Source of the DNA: Hyaloperonospora brassicae
Lineage: Eukaryota; Oomycota; Peronosporomycetes; Peronosporales; Peronosporaceae
NCBI GenBank assembly: GCA_947650285.1
Contig: CANTFL010001443.1
Location: forward strand, 62,001 to 126,000
Reading direction: 5' to 3'
DNA length: 64,000 nt
Numbering within the stretch: position 1 is the stretch's first letter; each line of letters opens with the position of its first letter. The notes under the pieces are model-generated. The model saw only the letters and a program-made list of their open reading frames with translations, was not told the origin of the DNA and did no database searches. Positions 11,318 through 23,591 of the stretch are shown here, one piece after another. Position numbers and translations under genes: made by a program.

Positions 11318-11336
11318 TGGTAGTACTTGGAAGTCC
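11318..11336 (+). promoter_or_regulatory. Primer-binding-site candidate of Gypsy C
   Basis: TGGTAGTACTTGGAAGTCC begins two bases after the LTR end. A similar string follows the 5' LTRs of elements A and B at the same place. Confidence 0.55.
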
Positions 11337-11341
11337 TTGCC

Positions 11342-12390
11342 ATGCCAGAGTTTGGGATAAGCGATTCGTCGTACTTTGACGCTTTAGACGCGAGTATGGA
11401 GCACTCAACTTTTCCCCATCTCACTGGTAATGATTGGGATGCTTTGAATCGCCTCGTGGCGATATCTGAAGATGCATTCGCTGTGTCGCTGATGGAATTA
11501 GCGACTCCTGATGGACAGCGTCTCGCCATACACGACTTCTTGGCTCGCGAGCTCGCCGAATCCAATCGACGAGGTTTAAATGCCTCGCAGACTTCACGGA
11601 ACGATGCCGTGAAGATGAAGACCTTCGTCTACTCCTGCGAAGGCAAATAGCGCTTGTCTCTGTCGCCTTGGTTCCGAGAGGATGTCATCGCTATCGATCC
11701 GAGACTTCTCGAGGCTTCTCAAGAGAAGGTCAACTTTCTCCTTTCTCGTCTTACTGGGAAACCTAAGGAGTGGGCTCTTGGTAAACTCGTTGTGGACGAG
11801 TATACGTTGCCCACTCTTGAAGCTATCCAGAGTGACCTTCAGCTCGCCTTCGAGCCGCCACAAGAGGAGAAGTTGGTGCGATAAAGGTTCCTGTCTTTGA
11901 GACATGGTAAGATGTCCATGCGCGACTACGTGTAGATGGATTGACATCTGGCGTCGTGCATTTTCACGCATCCCATGGACGTTAACACACAAGTGAACGT
12001 CTTTGTCGACGGTGTGCGTGAAGGGCAGACTCGTCTATCGCCTAAACGCGCGGACCCTGCCACATTGGAGGAGGCTTTCGCTATCACCCTCCGTGAGGAC
12101 TTTTAATGACCAAGGCCTACACCAAGCCTTCAATTGTTAATGCTGTCAGATCAGTGGGTCCGGAACTTATGAGGAATGATGTGGTTGAGTCGTCGGCTAA
12201 CCGACGACGTATTGCTCCCTACAAGGGCGACGTCCGTAGCGGACGTCAGATATTCTGCTTTTGGCGTCGTAAACCGGGTTACCGCGCGGCTGAACGCAGC
12301 GCACCAGCACCGTTGTCGGCGCATACAATAGACGCGCATCACGAGGGAGGTGCTCCGCTCGCACGTCCAAAAAACGGCCTAGACCAGTAG
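11342..12390 (+). pseudogene. gag of Gypsy C
   Basis: Frames contain capsid-like segments [19 protein letters not shown] and DLQLAFEPP, interrupted by a TAG at 11648 and a TAA at 11882. Further capsid sequence follows in other frames, then a decayed zinc knuckle near 12250-12300 (CFWRRKPGYRAAER) where the second Cys, the His and the last Cys are lost. Confidence 0.75.
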
Positions 12391-12514
12391 GTGCAGGGCG
12401 TCCTACTAGTTAAATGGGAGGTTCGGGTCCACCGGTGGCAGCCCGACCTCCCAGCCTTTCTGTAATGCGTGCACAGTCAAAAGCCACCACTACAAGTGGT
12501 GGCTCACGCCTGAT

Positions 12515-12930
12515 CATTCTTAAACTGAATGTCGCCGGTATCCGGCAACCTCTATAGTTGCTCCTGGATAAAGAGCGACAAACAATTTCTTCCGTAAAAT
12601 TTGCGTGTCAATGCTGCCACCCAGCATCCAGGTCCGCGAGGGACCTAGCCAATTTGTTGTCAATCTCGCTGACGGGAAACCACGCCGCGTATCGCGGCGT
12701 GAAGCGTCGCTGCCGTACACGTTCGACGGCTTTCGCAGCAACGACAATTTCTTGGTGATTGAGATGAATTATGCATTCCTAGCATTCTGGGCATTCCATG
12801 GTTGGCAGGCTATAAGCCCCAGATCGACTGGTTAGCCAAATCAGTGCGACGTCGAAGTATATTCAACGTCAGCGAAGTGTTTAACCATCTCTTGGTGTCT
12901 ACAAGTGATTGGCCGAACGTTTTAGTCGTG
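12515..12930 (+). pseudogene. Aspartic protease region of Gypsy C
   Basis: VAGIRQPL is followed by a damaged LLDSGA active-site loop (near 12560-12590), then [13 protein letters not shown] and [15 protein letters not shown]. These are protease-domain landmarks of this oomycete Gypsy group. Frameshifts are frequent. Confidence 0.65.
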
Positions 12931-13739
12931 GATCGTACATCCACAACACAGGCAGTGCATAGAGCGAGCGATAACCCTCTCTGTACCGCTTGTTCCGTGA
13001 TTCTACGCACTAGTGACGTTGTCTCCTCGCCTTGCAGCGAGGAGTACGACGCGGACGAGCAGTGGCTGCCGCACGAAGATGACGCGGTCGAACAGAGGTT
13101 CCCGCACGAGCGAGCGGTGGTCGAACAGGAGTTCCCACCTGCACTCATTGTGGTCGAGAAGAGGCTCTTACAAGGGCAAGATGTGGATGATCAGGGGCTC
13201 GCCACCGAGTGTGACTAAATGGACAAGAGTACCTACGTGCGAACATGATGGTCAAACAGGGGTTCATATCGTCGTCCAGTGTGGTCAAACAACGGTTCCT
13301 AAATGAGCAAGACATGGTCGAACAGGGGGTCCCGCATCATGCGTCGACGGACGAGTATGGTCTACTCCCGTCGCGCGTTTTAGGCGTCCTGGATGCGGAC
13401 AGCCAGCTTCTAGAGAGGTGTGCAGATTTAACACCTGACTGCGGTTGGCCAGCTTCGAGCATGCACTTGAAGCACGATGGGGACGCAGGCTATGTGAATT
13501 CAGCGTTGGAATGTGTCTATGCTATTGTGTACGTGGACGGGAGTCCACAAAGGCGCCAATACATTGAAGTCGCGAGTCCACCTCGCTACGCGTCGTCGAT
13601 TACGAGCCTTCCAGGACTATCCTGGAAGCATATCCTACGCGACCTCAAGGGAGGCACGGTGTAACAAGTATGCCTGATCACCAACGAGGTGACCTATGAG
13701 CCAAATGAAGAGCGAATGACGCGTACTCATACAGCTTAA

Positions 13740-15290
13740 CAAAAGTCAGCGCGCGAAGAAAGATTTGCGTCGCAATCTTGGGAGGCTCTGCGTGAGTCTG
13801 GTAACCCTGTCTACGACATTGTTCGTGAGCACGCAGACGTGTTCCCGGAAAAGATCCCGGCTAGAATTTTGTTCGGTATTTAAACTTAATTTTTTTAATT
13901 TTTTTGAATTGAACCTTCTAAATTCTACTGATCGTGGTGTTCGGCGCGAGAATGATCTCGTGCCAGGCTCGAAATATTGTGTGACACAGCAGTGACCGTT
14001 GCCTCGAGACCAAGTCGGGGCTATTGATGCATTCCTTGAAGGTAGTCGCAAGGCCGATCATGTGCGTGAGAGTATCTCACCACATTCGGTTCCAACCTTC
14101 TGCGAGAGGAAGACTACGGGGACTGGCTTACAGTACATGCGTTAAACAAACTAAACGATGCCAATATACCTGCTTAAACGCCTATTTCTAGGGAGGACAT
14201 GGTTCTATACTCAAATTCAGGAAGCGTCACCCTCAGCGCCATTGATTTGACCGATGGCTTCTACCAAATCTTGATGCGACAGAGCGACATACCACTAACT
14301 GCGGTGAGTACCCCGAGTGGTATGTTATGGGAGTGGCTGGTGATGCCACAAGGATTGAATAACGCACCAGTCACTTTCAATCGCATGGTGTCTTAAGTGT
14401 TAAGACCTCTTAGAGACTTTGATCCTAGCTACTTCGATTAAATTCTTGTCCACAGTCGCGCTGAGGGCAACCTCATTGCTGTACAAGTTTACCTATAACA
14501 CCTGAAGCAGGTGTTTCAAGTCATGTAAAATAACAAGGTATATGCAAACTTGAAGATGTGTGTGTTCTGTGCACCAGAGATGCCGGTGCTGGTTTGCTAC
14601 GTGAGTCAATCGGGAGTTAAAGCCGACCCATAGAAGGTGTCGTCAATCTGTTCTTGGCCCGCACCCAATAACACTACGGAGTTACGTCAATGACTCGGAC
14701 TAGCTAATTACTTGAATAAGTACACAAAGTATTACGCTGGTTATGTATCGCCTCTGCCGTCACATTTGAAGAAAGACGCCACGTGGTCGTGACGTCCCAA
14801 GCATCAAGCGGCCTTTGACGCAGTGAAGAAAAGTCTGGCGTCAGCGCCAGTACTGGTCCTCCCGGATGTTTTAAGCCATTCCACATGGTTTGCGATGCAA
14901 GTGATTTTGCAATTGGTTGCGCCCTCATGCATTTTGATCATGAGGGCCGTGAAAGAGTCGTGAATAATTAACCACGACAGATGAAGCCGACCGGCTTCAT
15001 CTGTCGTGGAGAAGAACTATCCAGTCCACGATAAGGATCTTTTAGCCATGCGCTATGCGCTCATCAAGTTTCGCGTCCGCTTACTGGGCGAAAGCACGTT
15101 CGCCCTGTAAAGTGATCATGCATCGCTGCGCACAGCGATGAAGAGCACACACCTGTCTCAGCGGATGGCACGGTGGCTCTCATTCTTTTCCGAGTACAAC
15201 TTTGTCGTGCACTACAAGCCAGGCAAGACTAACATACTTGCTGACGCACTGTCACGACGTCCAGATTACGACCTTCGGATGGAAGGCAAC
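13740..15290 (+). pseudogene. Reverse transcriptase and RNase H of Gypsy C
   Basis: Segments in order: KYCVTQQ, the open frame 14199-14396 with AIDLTDGFYQILMRQSDIP and WLVMPQGLNNAP, then SYFD where the last Asp of YFDD is replaced by a stop. RNase H remnants follow (LLAMRYALIKFRVRLLG, SDHASLRTAMKS, HYKPGKTNILADALSRRPD). Stops and frameshifts make it non-functional. Confidence 0.8.
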
Positions 15291-15539
15291 TGACGACTAC
15301 GACGATGAAGACGATCGATGTGCGACATGGGTGTCGTTATATCGACTCGGGTCACACCCGAGTTATGCATTTTTGATGAAAGTGTCGCGACTTGCGCGAA
15401 TGATCCAGATTACGCGGACATCGATGCTTAACTGCGCGCCCCCATTGACGTTGCACTGGGAGCTCTTTCGCGAACGAAGCTTGGCCACATTCAACGATAC
15501 AGTATAGATGCTAATCTACTGTTGTACAGCATCAAAAAT

Positions 15540-16500
15540 TCGATGCACCTCGAACGGTGATTGCAAATGACTTGGATCTGCGTGCTCTGATCATCCACGA
15601 GTATGATTCTCTAATTGGCGGTCATCTAGGCCGCGAAAAGACTTTCGCGGCTGTCTCACGTGACTTTTTCTGGCCCCACATGTACAAGTGAATTCGCATT
15701 TATAATCGCACCTGCGAAATGTGTCAGAGAATGAAGCCATCCCTTTAACACAGGCACCCCTGCGACCCCTGCCGATTGCAGCTGAGGCTTGGAGATCAGT
15801 TTCGATGGACTTTGTCTTCAAGCTTGCACGCGATAGCCAAGACCGAACGGGTTTTATGGTATTTGTGGACAGATTCAGCATAATGACACATCAGGTGCCT
15901 GTTCACGCAACGATCACCGCGGCTAAGACCACGGTGCACTTCATTGACACAGTGTTTACCAAATTTGGTATACCAGACAACATTGTTTCGGACCATGATC
16001 CTCGTTTCACGTCTGAACTTTGGACGTCACTGTTTGAACGGCTCGGCAAGAAGTTGCAAATGTTGACAGCAGCCCATTTAGAATCGGATGGGTAAACAGA
16101 GCGGGTTAACAGGGTCCTCGAATATGTTCTTCGGAGTTACGCAACTTCCTTCACGAGTTGGAGTGCATTTTTACACTTGCGGAGTTTGCACTCAACAACG
16201 CTGTTCACGCGTGACAGGGTTTGACGCCATAGTTTGCGAATTCGGCTCGTAATCCTCGTGTACTTACTCTTCTTGCCGTGAATTACCCCACAGCTCTTTG
16301 TGGATCAATTCTGGAGGGGGTTGAAAGTGATAAACACCGATCGAGTGTAGCTCAGGGTATTCTGAGCGCGAATGTTGTCACCCGATCCAAAGTGAAGCCT
16401 TCTATTTTGACGCCACGTGACGTGGCGTTTTCGTTTGATCAATGGACTGCACGCACACTGATTGACCCTTCTGCGGGTATGCGAACACCTTAAGTCAACT
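15540..16500 (+). pseudogene. Integrase of Gypsy C
   Basis: The zinc-binding part (GGHLGREKTFAAVSRDFFW, then CEMCQRMKP) is followed by a DDE core with MDFVFKLA, FVDRFS and VSDHDPRFTSELW. A stop replaces the residue after ESDG just before TERVNRVLE. The frames then break up. Confidence 0.75.
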
Positions 16501-16514
16501 ACGCGCCGATCGAG

Positions 16515-16976
16515 TTGACGCGAACAATCGATGACATGGCTGTGTCGGAGTTTATACTCCAACGTCAAGCCATCACGAGGTTTGTACGAGATTCTCTCCA
16601 AACCGCAGTGGACAAACAGAAAGAGAATGAAGACAAACGTGGCAGAAAGAAAATGAGTACATTCAAGAAGAGTAATCGTGTACTGTTATCTACTGAAGGC
16701 CTACGAGATTCAGCAGTAACCAATTTCGGCGATAGTAAACTCGCGCCACGTTTCATCGGCCCGTTCACGGTACTCAAGGCGATCGGCGATGCCTATACGC
16801 TGGACATCCCTTCGTCGCTGCGACTTCATCCGACATTTTACGTCGGGCAGCTAAAGGAGTATCGTACAGCTACGCTTCACCGATTGGCTCCGACCCCGAA
16901 GTCAAAGGATCATAGTTCGACCTTCCCTATCGCCTTGATCTACAGGCCAGCGACATCGGACACGGCTGCATTTTAG
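16515..16976 (+). CDS. Integrase C-terminal domain of Gypsy C (open fragment)
   Basis: An unbroken 153-codon stretch with FILQRQAITRFVRDSLQTA, KLAPRFIGPFTVLKAIGDAY and RLHPTFYVGQLKEYR. It is the GPY/F (SH3-like) C-terminal part of a Gypsy integrase. It stops at a TAG exactly where a 26-bp inverted repeat begins. It is a fragment of pol rather than a free gene. Confidence 0.75.
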   Translation: MTRTIDDMAVSEFILQRQAITRFVRDSLQTAVDKQKENEDKRGRKKMSTFKKSNRVLLSTEGLRDSAVTNFGDSKLAPRFIGPFTVLKAIGDAYTLDIPSSLRLHPTFYVGQLKEYRTATLHRLAPTPKSKDHSSTFPIALIYRPATSDTAAF

Positions 16977-17023
16977 TTGGCGCGTGTCCAAGAACCTGGA
17001 CACGCGCCAACTAAAATGCAGCC
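16964..17023. repeat. Perfect 26-bp inverted repeat with 8-nt loop
   Basis: Arm 16964-16989 (GGCTGCATTTTAGTTGGCGC and on) is an exact reverse complement of 16998-17023. The loop is AAGAACCT. The integrase stop codon lies in the left arm. Confidence 0.95.
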
Positions 17024-17189
17024 GCAATCGGATAAGCAGCTCGCGGTTCGACTGTCAAATCTCGCTCGCTGTTCTCTCAGCCCGCGCAGCACGATCAAGA
17101 GCAGCTTTAGATTCAGCTGGGCATCGACAGCCTTGTTCTCTGACGCATCCACATCTTCCTGGGCAACCAGGACGCCAGAGCTACCATCG

Positions 17190-17420
17190 CAAGGGCCTGC
17201 CACGGCTTGTGGACGCGGAAGGTCAGAAGCGCTGGATCGTGGAGCGTTAACTGAACCACGAGGACCCTCGTCGCGAAACGAAGCCGTCGCGACTTCATGT
17301 GCGCACAGTTCTAACCGCGTGCAATTATCGTGTACGTTGGCTCGGGTCTCCAACCGAGCAGGATACGTGGTAACCGCGCTCCTCGCTTCTCTGAGACGTT
17401 ATAGACGTCGTTCGGGGGTA
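17190..17420 (+). pseudogene. Chromodomain remnant of Gypsy C
   Basis: Short segments VDAEGQKRWIVER and NYRVRWLGS in different frames resemble the start and middle of the C-terminal chromodomain typical of these elements. The domain is frameshifted and incomplete. Confidence 0.55.
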
Positions 17421-18311
17421 CGAGTCCGTGCATACTCTCAATCCATTTTTGGTCGACGACGTGATTGTTCTCGCGGTGATCTAGAACGAGAAGAACGACG
17501 TCGGTGTCGTGTTGAAGCGTCACCACGACTACGAGAGAAAGAACGACGACGAGAACGTTGTGGTGATTGTGTTTCACCACAATTACGCGAACGAGATGTC
17601 GTGGCGAGCGTGTGTCACCACGATCCCGAGAACGCGAGTGGTGTCGCCATATTGACGCGCCACGGTTAACCGCAATCTTGCGCTATATAAAGCTGCGCTC
17701 ATAACTTCCGATCCAGAGCTGTTTGTATTCGCTGAGTGGATAATCAGTGACGTGTCTTTGCCAAGCTTCGCGATTTTAACGTGGCATCAATCCACAGGAA
17801 TAAAAGAATCCTTGCACGTGGAAGTAGTAGAGTCGGTCTACGTTCCACGCGTTGTCGCATATCTTCTCGCGCAGTGCCCCGATATAATGATCGGCTTAGA
17901 TGTCTTCGCGATTGACAAGCCACTGTTGAAGTTTTATTTGCCTTCAAGCATCAGGTTCCACCGCCGGATAAACGCGCACCAACAACGCTGAAGCGACTCG
18001 TACGAGATACCATTGTTGATGGTATGGCACGGACGTGACGGGAAGACCGGAAAAGACTGGAGGGAGCGAAGAGGCTTGAGTAGCGGAACAGAGAACACTT
18101 GCTCGGCAGAAGGAGGATTCGAAAGTGATTGATTCATAGGTCTTTACTCTGCCTACCCTAGACTGCATCCAATCACATGGTTCATCTAATCAACCTGATT
18201 TACACGCGTCCAATCATCCTACGCGTCTAATCATCTCTGAGGTAATTACCGACGTAAGAACTATCCCGTAAAAACTACGCTCTAAGTTCGGATTGTACCG
18301 GTAACCCTCAA
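17421..18311. other. Decayed tail of Gypsy C before its right LTR
   Basis: Arg-rich and other short frames on both strands show no recognisable domain. The 5' part of the right LTR is missing or deleted within this stretch. Confidence 0.35.
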
Positions 18312-18500
18312 TAAGCCATTAATATATCGACACGTAAATTGAGTGGTTCTCATGAATCCATGAGAACTATTCGTACTTAGGATTATATAAGACAAAAAAA
18401 TAAACAGAGTTTAAAAATACTTAATACCTAAAACTTGGGTTAAAGGCTTCCTAAGCATAGATAGTGTGAGTTAAGTACGGAATGTTCTAGCCCCGTTACA
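18312..18500 (+). repeat. Truncated 3' LTR of Gypsy C
   Basis: Matches 11127-11315 of the left LTR (shared CATGAATCCATGAGAACTAT and TTCTAGCCCCGTTACA). The first part of the LTR is missing or reduced to TGTACCGG near 18293. Confidence 0.8.
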
Positions 18501-19829
18501 CTTACAGACAGATTTACCAAGTCAAAGAAGATTATCATCCAAGGTAGTGCCCGTTGCTAGCTTGATCTGTCCCAGGACACCCACCGTTATGCATTTTAGC
18601 TACGGCTTCTCCTCAGCCTATATGATGACATTCGCAGTGCTAACATTACATAAAGCACAATCGATGCTTGGCTTGAATAGGTTTACATTCTCACATCTGG
18701 TACATTTTCCCCTCTTTACACTTATATCAAGCATCTCGGCTATGAGTTATTGGTGATAAGTTAGAGACCATGGTACGACCATGGAACGACCTCGGTAAAA
18801 GTCCAATCCTACAGAATAGCGAATTTTATTAGATGTCGGGGGACAAGTTATCAGAGGGAGACCTGCATGTCAACAGCACCAATGAATCAGAATATAAACA
18901 CACATTACTCATGTACACTATACGACCGAATATGCAAATGCATGCGTTATTGTTTGAACATGAGACCACGTTTCTCTTAGTATGTCAACCATTTTTGTAA
19001 TCAGACACTTTTTGCCGGGACCGGAATGCCCTTGTTTCACATTCTTATCTACAGAAGGAAAGTACAATAGAGAATGATGTGCTCAACACTATTTTGGCAA
19101 CATCACCACCTACAGTGATATTGTCGCAGTGACCCTAAAGTCTGCTCACTAGTTGATCCATGCCATGATTTAAATCCACCAATCGCTGCTCGACGCGCAC
19201 AATAAGTGGTGAAAAGACATCACAAGGTATGTGTATATATTTATTTACTAGTCATGACACTTGACAAAGACGATATGTTAGGACATAACATTATTAGAAA
19301 CATTTTAATTTCGTTACTCACGAGCTCTTGTGTTTTGGTAGTTTGCCTTCCTCTGTGCATGTGTACGTGCCATAGCAAGACACTAGTTAACACTATAATC
19401 GGTGATAGTTTATTCCAAATTGTTTTCGATACGCTGATAATAGTGGCCTGATGCAAAAGTTCCACCAGTGTGCATATTTTGGATAAGCAGAGGTTGTATT
19501 TCATACCATGCGCAAACGTTTTCTCACTTACGTGACATCAAATGGGTGGCGGTCGAGCGGATAATATAATCCGTTTGCACAACTACTGTAAGGCGATAAT
19601 TAGAGATTGTTAGGTTTCACCGCTTGACTTAAAGGCTTGTTTCATTTAGATCGATCATATTTTGTGGTCATTCTGGACCACTACTGGAAGTCCGAGGAGA
19701 ATCGTTCGATATTAGCGGAACAGCTCAACGATCAAAAGGAGTTCTGGCTAATGATGGTGTTATCGATCTGGTGTTTGGTAAGATTGCGCGAGTGACATGC
19801 CAGAATCTTATTGTCTTGTATGACAAGAA
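18501..19829. other. TE-derived spacer with an old LTR relic
   Basis: No gene is recognised. At about 19085-19450 an LTR relic keeps the layout of the solo LTRs: GTGATATTG, then CCACCAATCGCTGCTCGACG, then AGCAAGACACTAG. Divergence is high and the termini are lost. Confidence 0.4.
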
Positions 19830-20987
19830 TGTGGTGGAGTGGTGATCGCTCTTTTGAGGAGTCGACCCCAACTCGCTACTGGCGCCCGAACGACCGACTA
19901 ACGGAGAGGGTACCCCGATTCCGTGTTCTTGATAGCCTTCCTCACTTTGTGTACCCGTCGGTGGGGCATGTTGCACTCTTCCAGGTGGACTCGTGTCAAC
20001 GTAAAACTTGACCGTCTATATGATGGGGTCGAGGTTTGATCTCGGTGTGGAATTCTTCACACCGCGATCGGGGTTGACGTAATATTGTGGAATTCTTCAC
20101 GGGATCACTTGTCTACTTGTAGGGTGCTCGATATGAGTCACCCTGATCTGAAACAGATCGCCTTGTCCAAATGTAGACCTTGATTCGCGAGCCTTTTGAC
20201 CACTTGAGCCGTCTCGCGATCTTGATTCCTCAACCACAAAGGGTTTCCTGCGTCCAGTCGCAGTTGTAGGGGGGTGAGAGTGCTTGAACCCCGGCCAAAC
20301 AATCCAGGGATATCACTTGATTAAAGCATGTGACTTTTCCTTGATGTCGGGTGGCTAGTGATCCACTCGGAGGAGAAGTCGACACGTGCACTTTGAAGCA
20401 AATCGAACTATATTTAATGTTAACCAATCAAACCCAACAAAACTATCCCTATCCCCATGTCTTGGACATCGCTTGCTACATGTCGCTCTCTAGACGGCAG
20501 CGACCTTGTACTTGCGTGGCACACACCTGATATACTTATCCGATCGCAGTCGCCCTTCTGGTCGCCGATCTTGCGGCGTAACCCACACTAGCTTGATCGC
20601 AACCACATACCTGATTCCTGATCACGATCGCCTCCTGATCACGATCGCCTCCTGATCGCGATCACATACCTGATCGCCGATCACGATCTCGATCGCCTCC
20701 TTGATCGTGATCGCCTTGATAATCGCGATTTACTTCTTGATAGACTGATCGCCAACGTAATATTCCCCATGCCAATAACCCCATCTCCAATACTCGTACC
20801 CTTCGTCCGTCATACTTTAACCCAAGATCGCAAGTCCCATCCTGTCCGATCTGATATCCAGTTTTGTATGACCGTCCAGTGGACGCGATCCGACCAGTTG
20901 TGGGACCGGCGATGCCAACCGTTAACCGACTCGGATGTAGCTGGAACGCAATCAGTTCCCCTACCGCGAAATCTCGTAGTCGCTTCA
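19830..20987 (+). repeat. Left arm of a 1158-bp inverted repeat
   Basis: The arm begins TGTGGTGGAGTGGTG and ends GTCGCTTCA, and is reverse-complementary to 21583-22740 at equal length. I found about two single-base differences by eye (near 20082 and 20421). It holds a GATC-rich low-complexity stretch and a lysine-tRNA-type PBS-like 12-mer at 19880-19891. Confidence 0.93.
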
Positions 20988-21582
20988 CCGCACCAACATT
21001 CGGCAAATATCAGTACAAGCGACTACCGATGGGTACATCGACATCCCCTGACGTAAACCAAGCTTACATGGATGCATCTTAGGATAATTGCCGTTCATGC
21101 GGTGTACCTGGACGACCTTCTAGTGTCTTCTGCTACATACGAAGATCATCTCGAACATTTGCGCATACTCGTTGAACGCCTGGAGATCTATACCGCTCCG
21201 TGAAATGGGAAGAGATGCCATATCTAACGCAAGGAGATGGATTGCCTTAAATTTACGCTATTGGCCGATGCAATGAAAACGCAAGGAAGAAAATGAGAGC
21301 AGCTCAATAGATCTATTGAAACGTAATTGGAAGGAGCTCGGAGGATATTTGAGCATTATCAACTACTATCGCGACATGATTGTAAACAAGATAACTGTGT
21401 GCAAGCTTTTATATCGGTTCACAAGCGCAAAGGTACCATTTACATGGCTACAAAGTGATATGAAGGCCTTTCAAGACATCAAGCGTGCATTTGAGAAGCC
21501 CGTCCTGTTTGCTTTTCACATTATTAAGGAGCCTTCCATGTCTACACGGATGCTAGCGGAATCCAGAGGAGCGGACTTGTAA
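20988..21582 (+). pseudogene. Gypsy RT fragment between inverted arms
   Basis: Frames contain FGKYQYKRLPMGTSTSPD, a decayed YLDDLL motif, GGYLSIINYYRDM and VYTDASGIQ. This is the second half of a Gypsy reverse transcriptase up to the first RNase H Asp. It is bounded exactly by the two arms and differs from elements A, B and C. Confidence 0.75.
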
Positions 21583-22740
21583 TGAAGCGACTACGAGATT
21601 TCGCGGTAGGGGAACTGATTGCGTTCCAGCTACATCCGAGTCGGTTAACGGTTGGCATCGCCGGTCCCACAACTGGTCGGATCGCGTCCACTGGACGGTC
21701 ATACAAAACTGGATATCAGATCGGACAGGATGGGACTTGCGATCTTGGGTTAAAGTATGACGGACGAAGGGTACGAGTATTGGAGATGGGGTTATTGGCA
21801 TGGGGAATATTACGTTGGCGATCAGTCTATCAAGAAGTAAATCGCGATTATCAAGGCGATCACGATCAAGGAGGCGATCGAGATCGTGATCGGCGATCAG
21901 GTATGTGATCGCGATCAGGAGGCGATCGTGATCAGGAGGCGATCGTGATCAGGAATCAGGTATGTGGTTGCGATCAAGCTAGTGTGGGTTACGCCGCAAG
22001 ATCGGCGACCAGAAGGGCGACTGCGATCGGATAAGTATATCAGGTGTGTGCCACGCAAGTACAAGGTCGCTGCCGTCTAGAGAGCGACATGTAGCAAGCG
22101 ATGTCCAAGACATGGGGATAGGGATAGTTTTGTTGGGTTTGATTGGTTAGCATTAAATATAGTTCGATTTGCTTCAAAGTGCACGTGTCGACTTCTCCTC
22201 CGAGTGGATCACTAGCCACCCGACATCAAGGAAAAGTCACATGCTTTAATCAAGTGATATCCCTGGATTGTTTGGCCGGGGTTCAAGCACTCTCACCCCC
22301 CTACAACTGCGACTGGACGCAGGAAACCCTTTGTGGTTGAGGAATCAAGATCGCGAGACGGCTCAAGTGGTCAAAAGGCTCGCGAATCAAGGTCTACATT
22401 TGGACAAGGCGATCTGTTTCAGATCAGGGTGACTCATATCGAGCACCCTACAAGTAGACAAGTGATCCCGTGAAGAATTCCACAATATCACGTCAACCCC
22501 GATCGCGGTGTGAAGAATTCCACACCGAGATCAAACCTCGACCCCATCATATAGACGGTCAAGTTTTACGTTGACACGAGTCCACCTGGAAGAGTGCAAC
22601 ATGCCCCACCGACGGGTACACAAAGTGAGGAAGGCTATCAAGAACACGGAATCGGGGTACCCTCTCCGTTAGTCGGTCGTTCGGGCGCCAGTAGCGAGTT
22701 GGGGTCGACTCCTCAAAAGAGCGATCACCACTCCACCACA
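21583..22740 (-). repeat. Right arm of the 1158-bp inverted repeat
   Basis: Reverse complement of 19830-20987, starting TGAAGCGACTACGAG and ending CACTCCACCACA. A 108-codon frame (21582-21908) begins at the arm border but shows only a GDHDQGGDRDRD-like low-complexity tail. Confidence 0.93.
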
Positions 22741-23591
22741 AAATTGGGTTCTGTAGTAACACATTTTGGCTCGTTTCATTTTGGAACGAATTACAGCAAC
22801 AGGCTATGCCTAAGCTGAAAATCTGGGTTCTTCATACTGTATACGATGCTGTGAGTGTGCCTACCCTGTCAATGGCGTCTACTCCTCAGTTTGACAGCTA
22901 CCGCACAAGTGGACAGAGACAAGCTCACGCTTGCTCTTCCGCTGTTCGTTTGCCTGCAAGCCTTTGCTCTACGTCCCTCCTCGGGTCGTGCTGCACCTCA
23001 GCCTTAAGCCTCCGACCCTCTTTCTACCTAGTCAGTTAGGCGCTTACAGTCTTTACCGGAAGCTCATCCCTGCTACGTAACTTGAGTTCGCGCTAAGTCT
23101 TCTCCGAAAGGAATCGACTGGGTTGGCCCCAACTACCTTTGAAGTACGACACTAGCATCGAGAGGTGTTAGTTGTTACATGTACCCGGACGCTAGGTCAA
23201 ACGGGCGTGGTCGTTGAAAAGTTTTCCTTACGTGGAGTAAGGAGAACACTCAGAGGTAGGCTGTACTTTCACTTGGTCCGGGTATTGAGGTACCTTTCGG
23301 CCGGTGTTTGCTTAGGTGTCCTCGACACTAGAGCTGCGGCTTCCGCCTTCCCCTTCCCCTTTTTTGGTTTCTGGCTCTTTTCTATCGTCTCTGCCGCGTG
23401 ACTGGCTTCTGCGGTGTATAGGTGGTACTTTACATCTGGTGCGATCTCGTCTCTACCTCTGTCTGGTGTTACGCGGGAATAGAAGGGTGCTTCGCATCTT
23501 CCTCTTCTCGTCTACTCCTTTATCAGCTGTACTTTTTTGCATCGCTGGTTCTACTTCGTCGTCATGTCGTCTGCTCCTATGAGTACGGGAA

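Larger units (their letters stand above)
10995..18500 (+). mobile_element. Gypsy element C, chromodomain type, decayed full-length copy
   Basis: About 7.5 kb from TGTAATGGG at 10995 to CCCCGTTACA at 18500. The order is LTR, gag, protease, RT, RNase H, integrase, chromodomain remnant, truncated LTR. The flanks GTTAC (10990-10994) and CTTAC (18501-18505) look like a TSD with one mismatch. Every coding domain has stops or frameshifts. Confidence 0.85.

Noticed and set aside
16977..17669. 230-codon Arg/Ser-rich frame
   Set aside because: It starts in the 26-bp hairpin and runs across the frameshifted chromodomain remnant in another frame; composition alone keeps it open.
20590..20740. GATC-rich stretch in the inverted arm as a methylation or replication signal
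   Set aside because: It is low-complexity CCTGATCGCGATCA-like sequence repeated within a TE arm; nothing links it to an origin.
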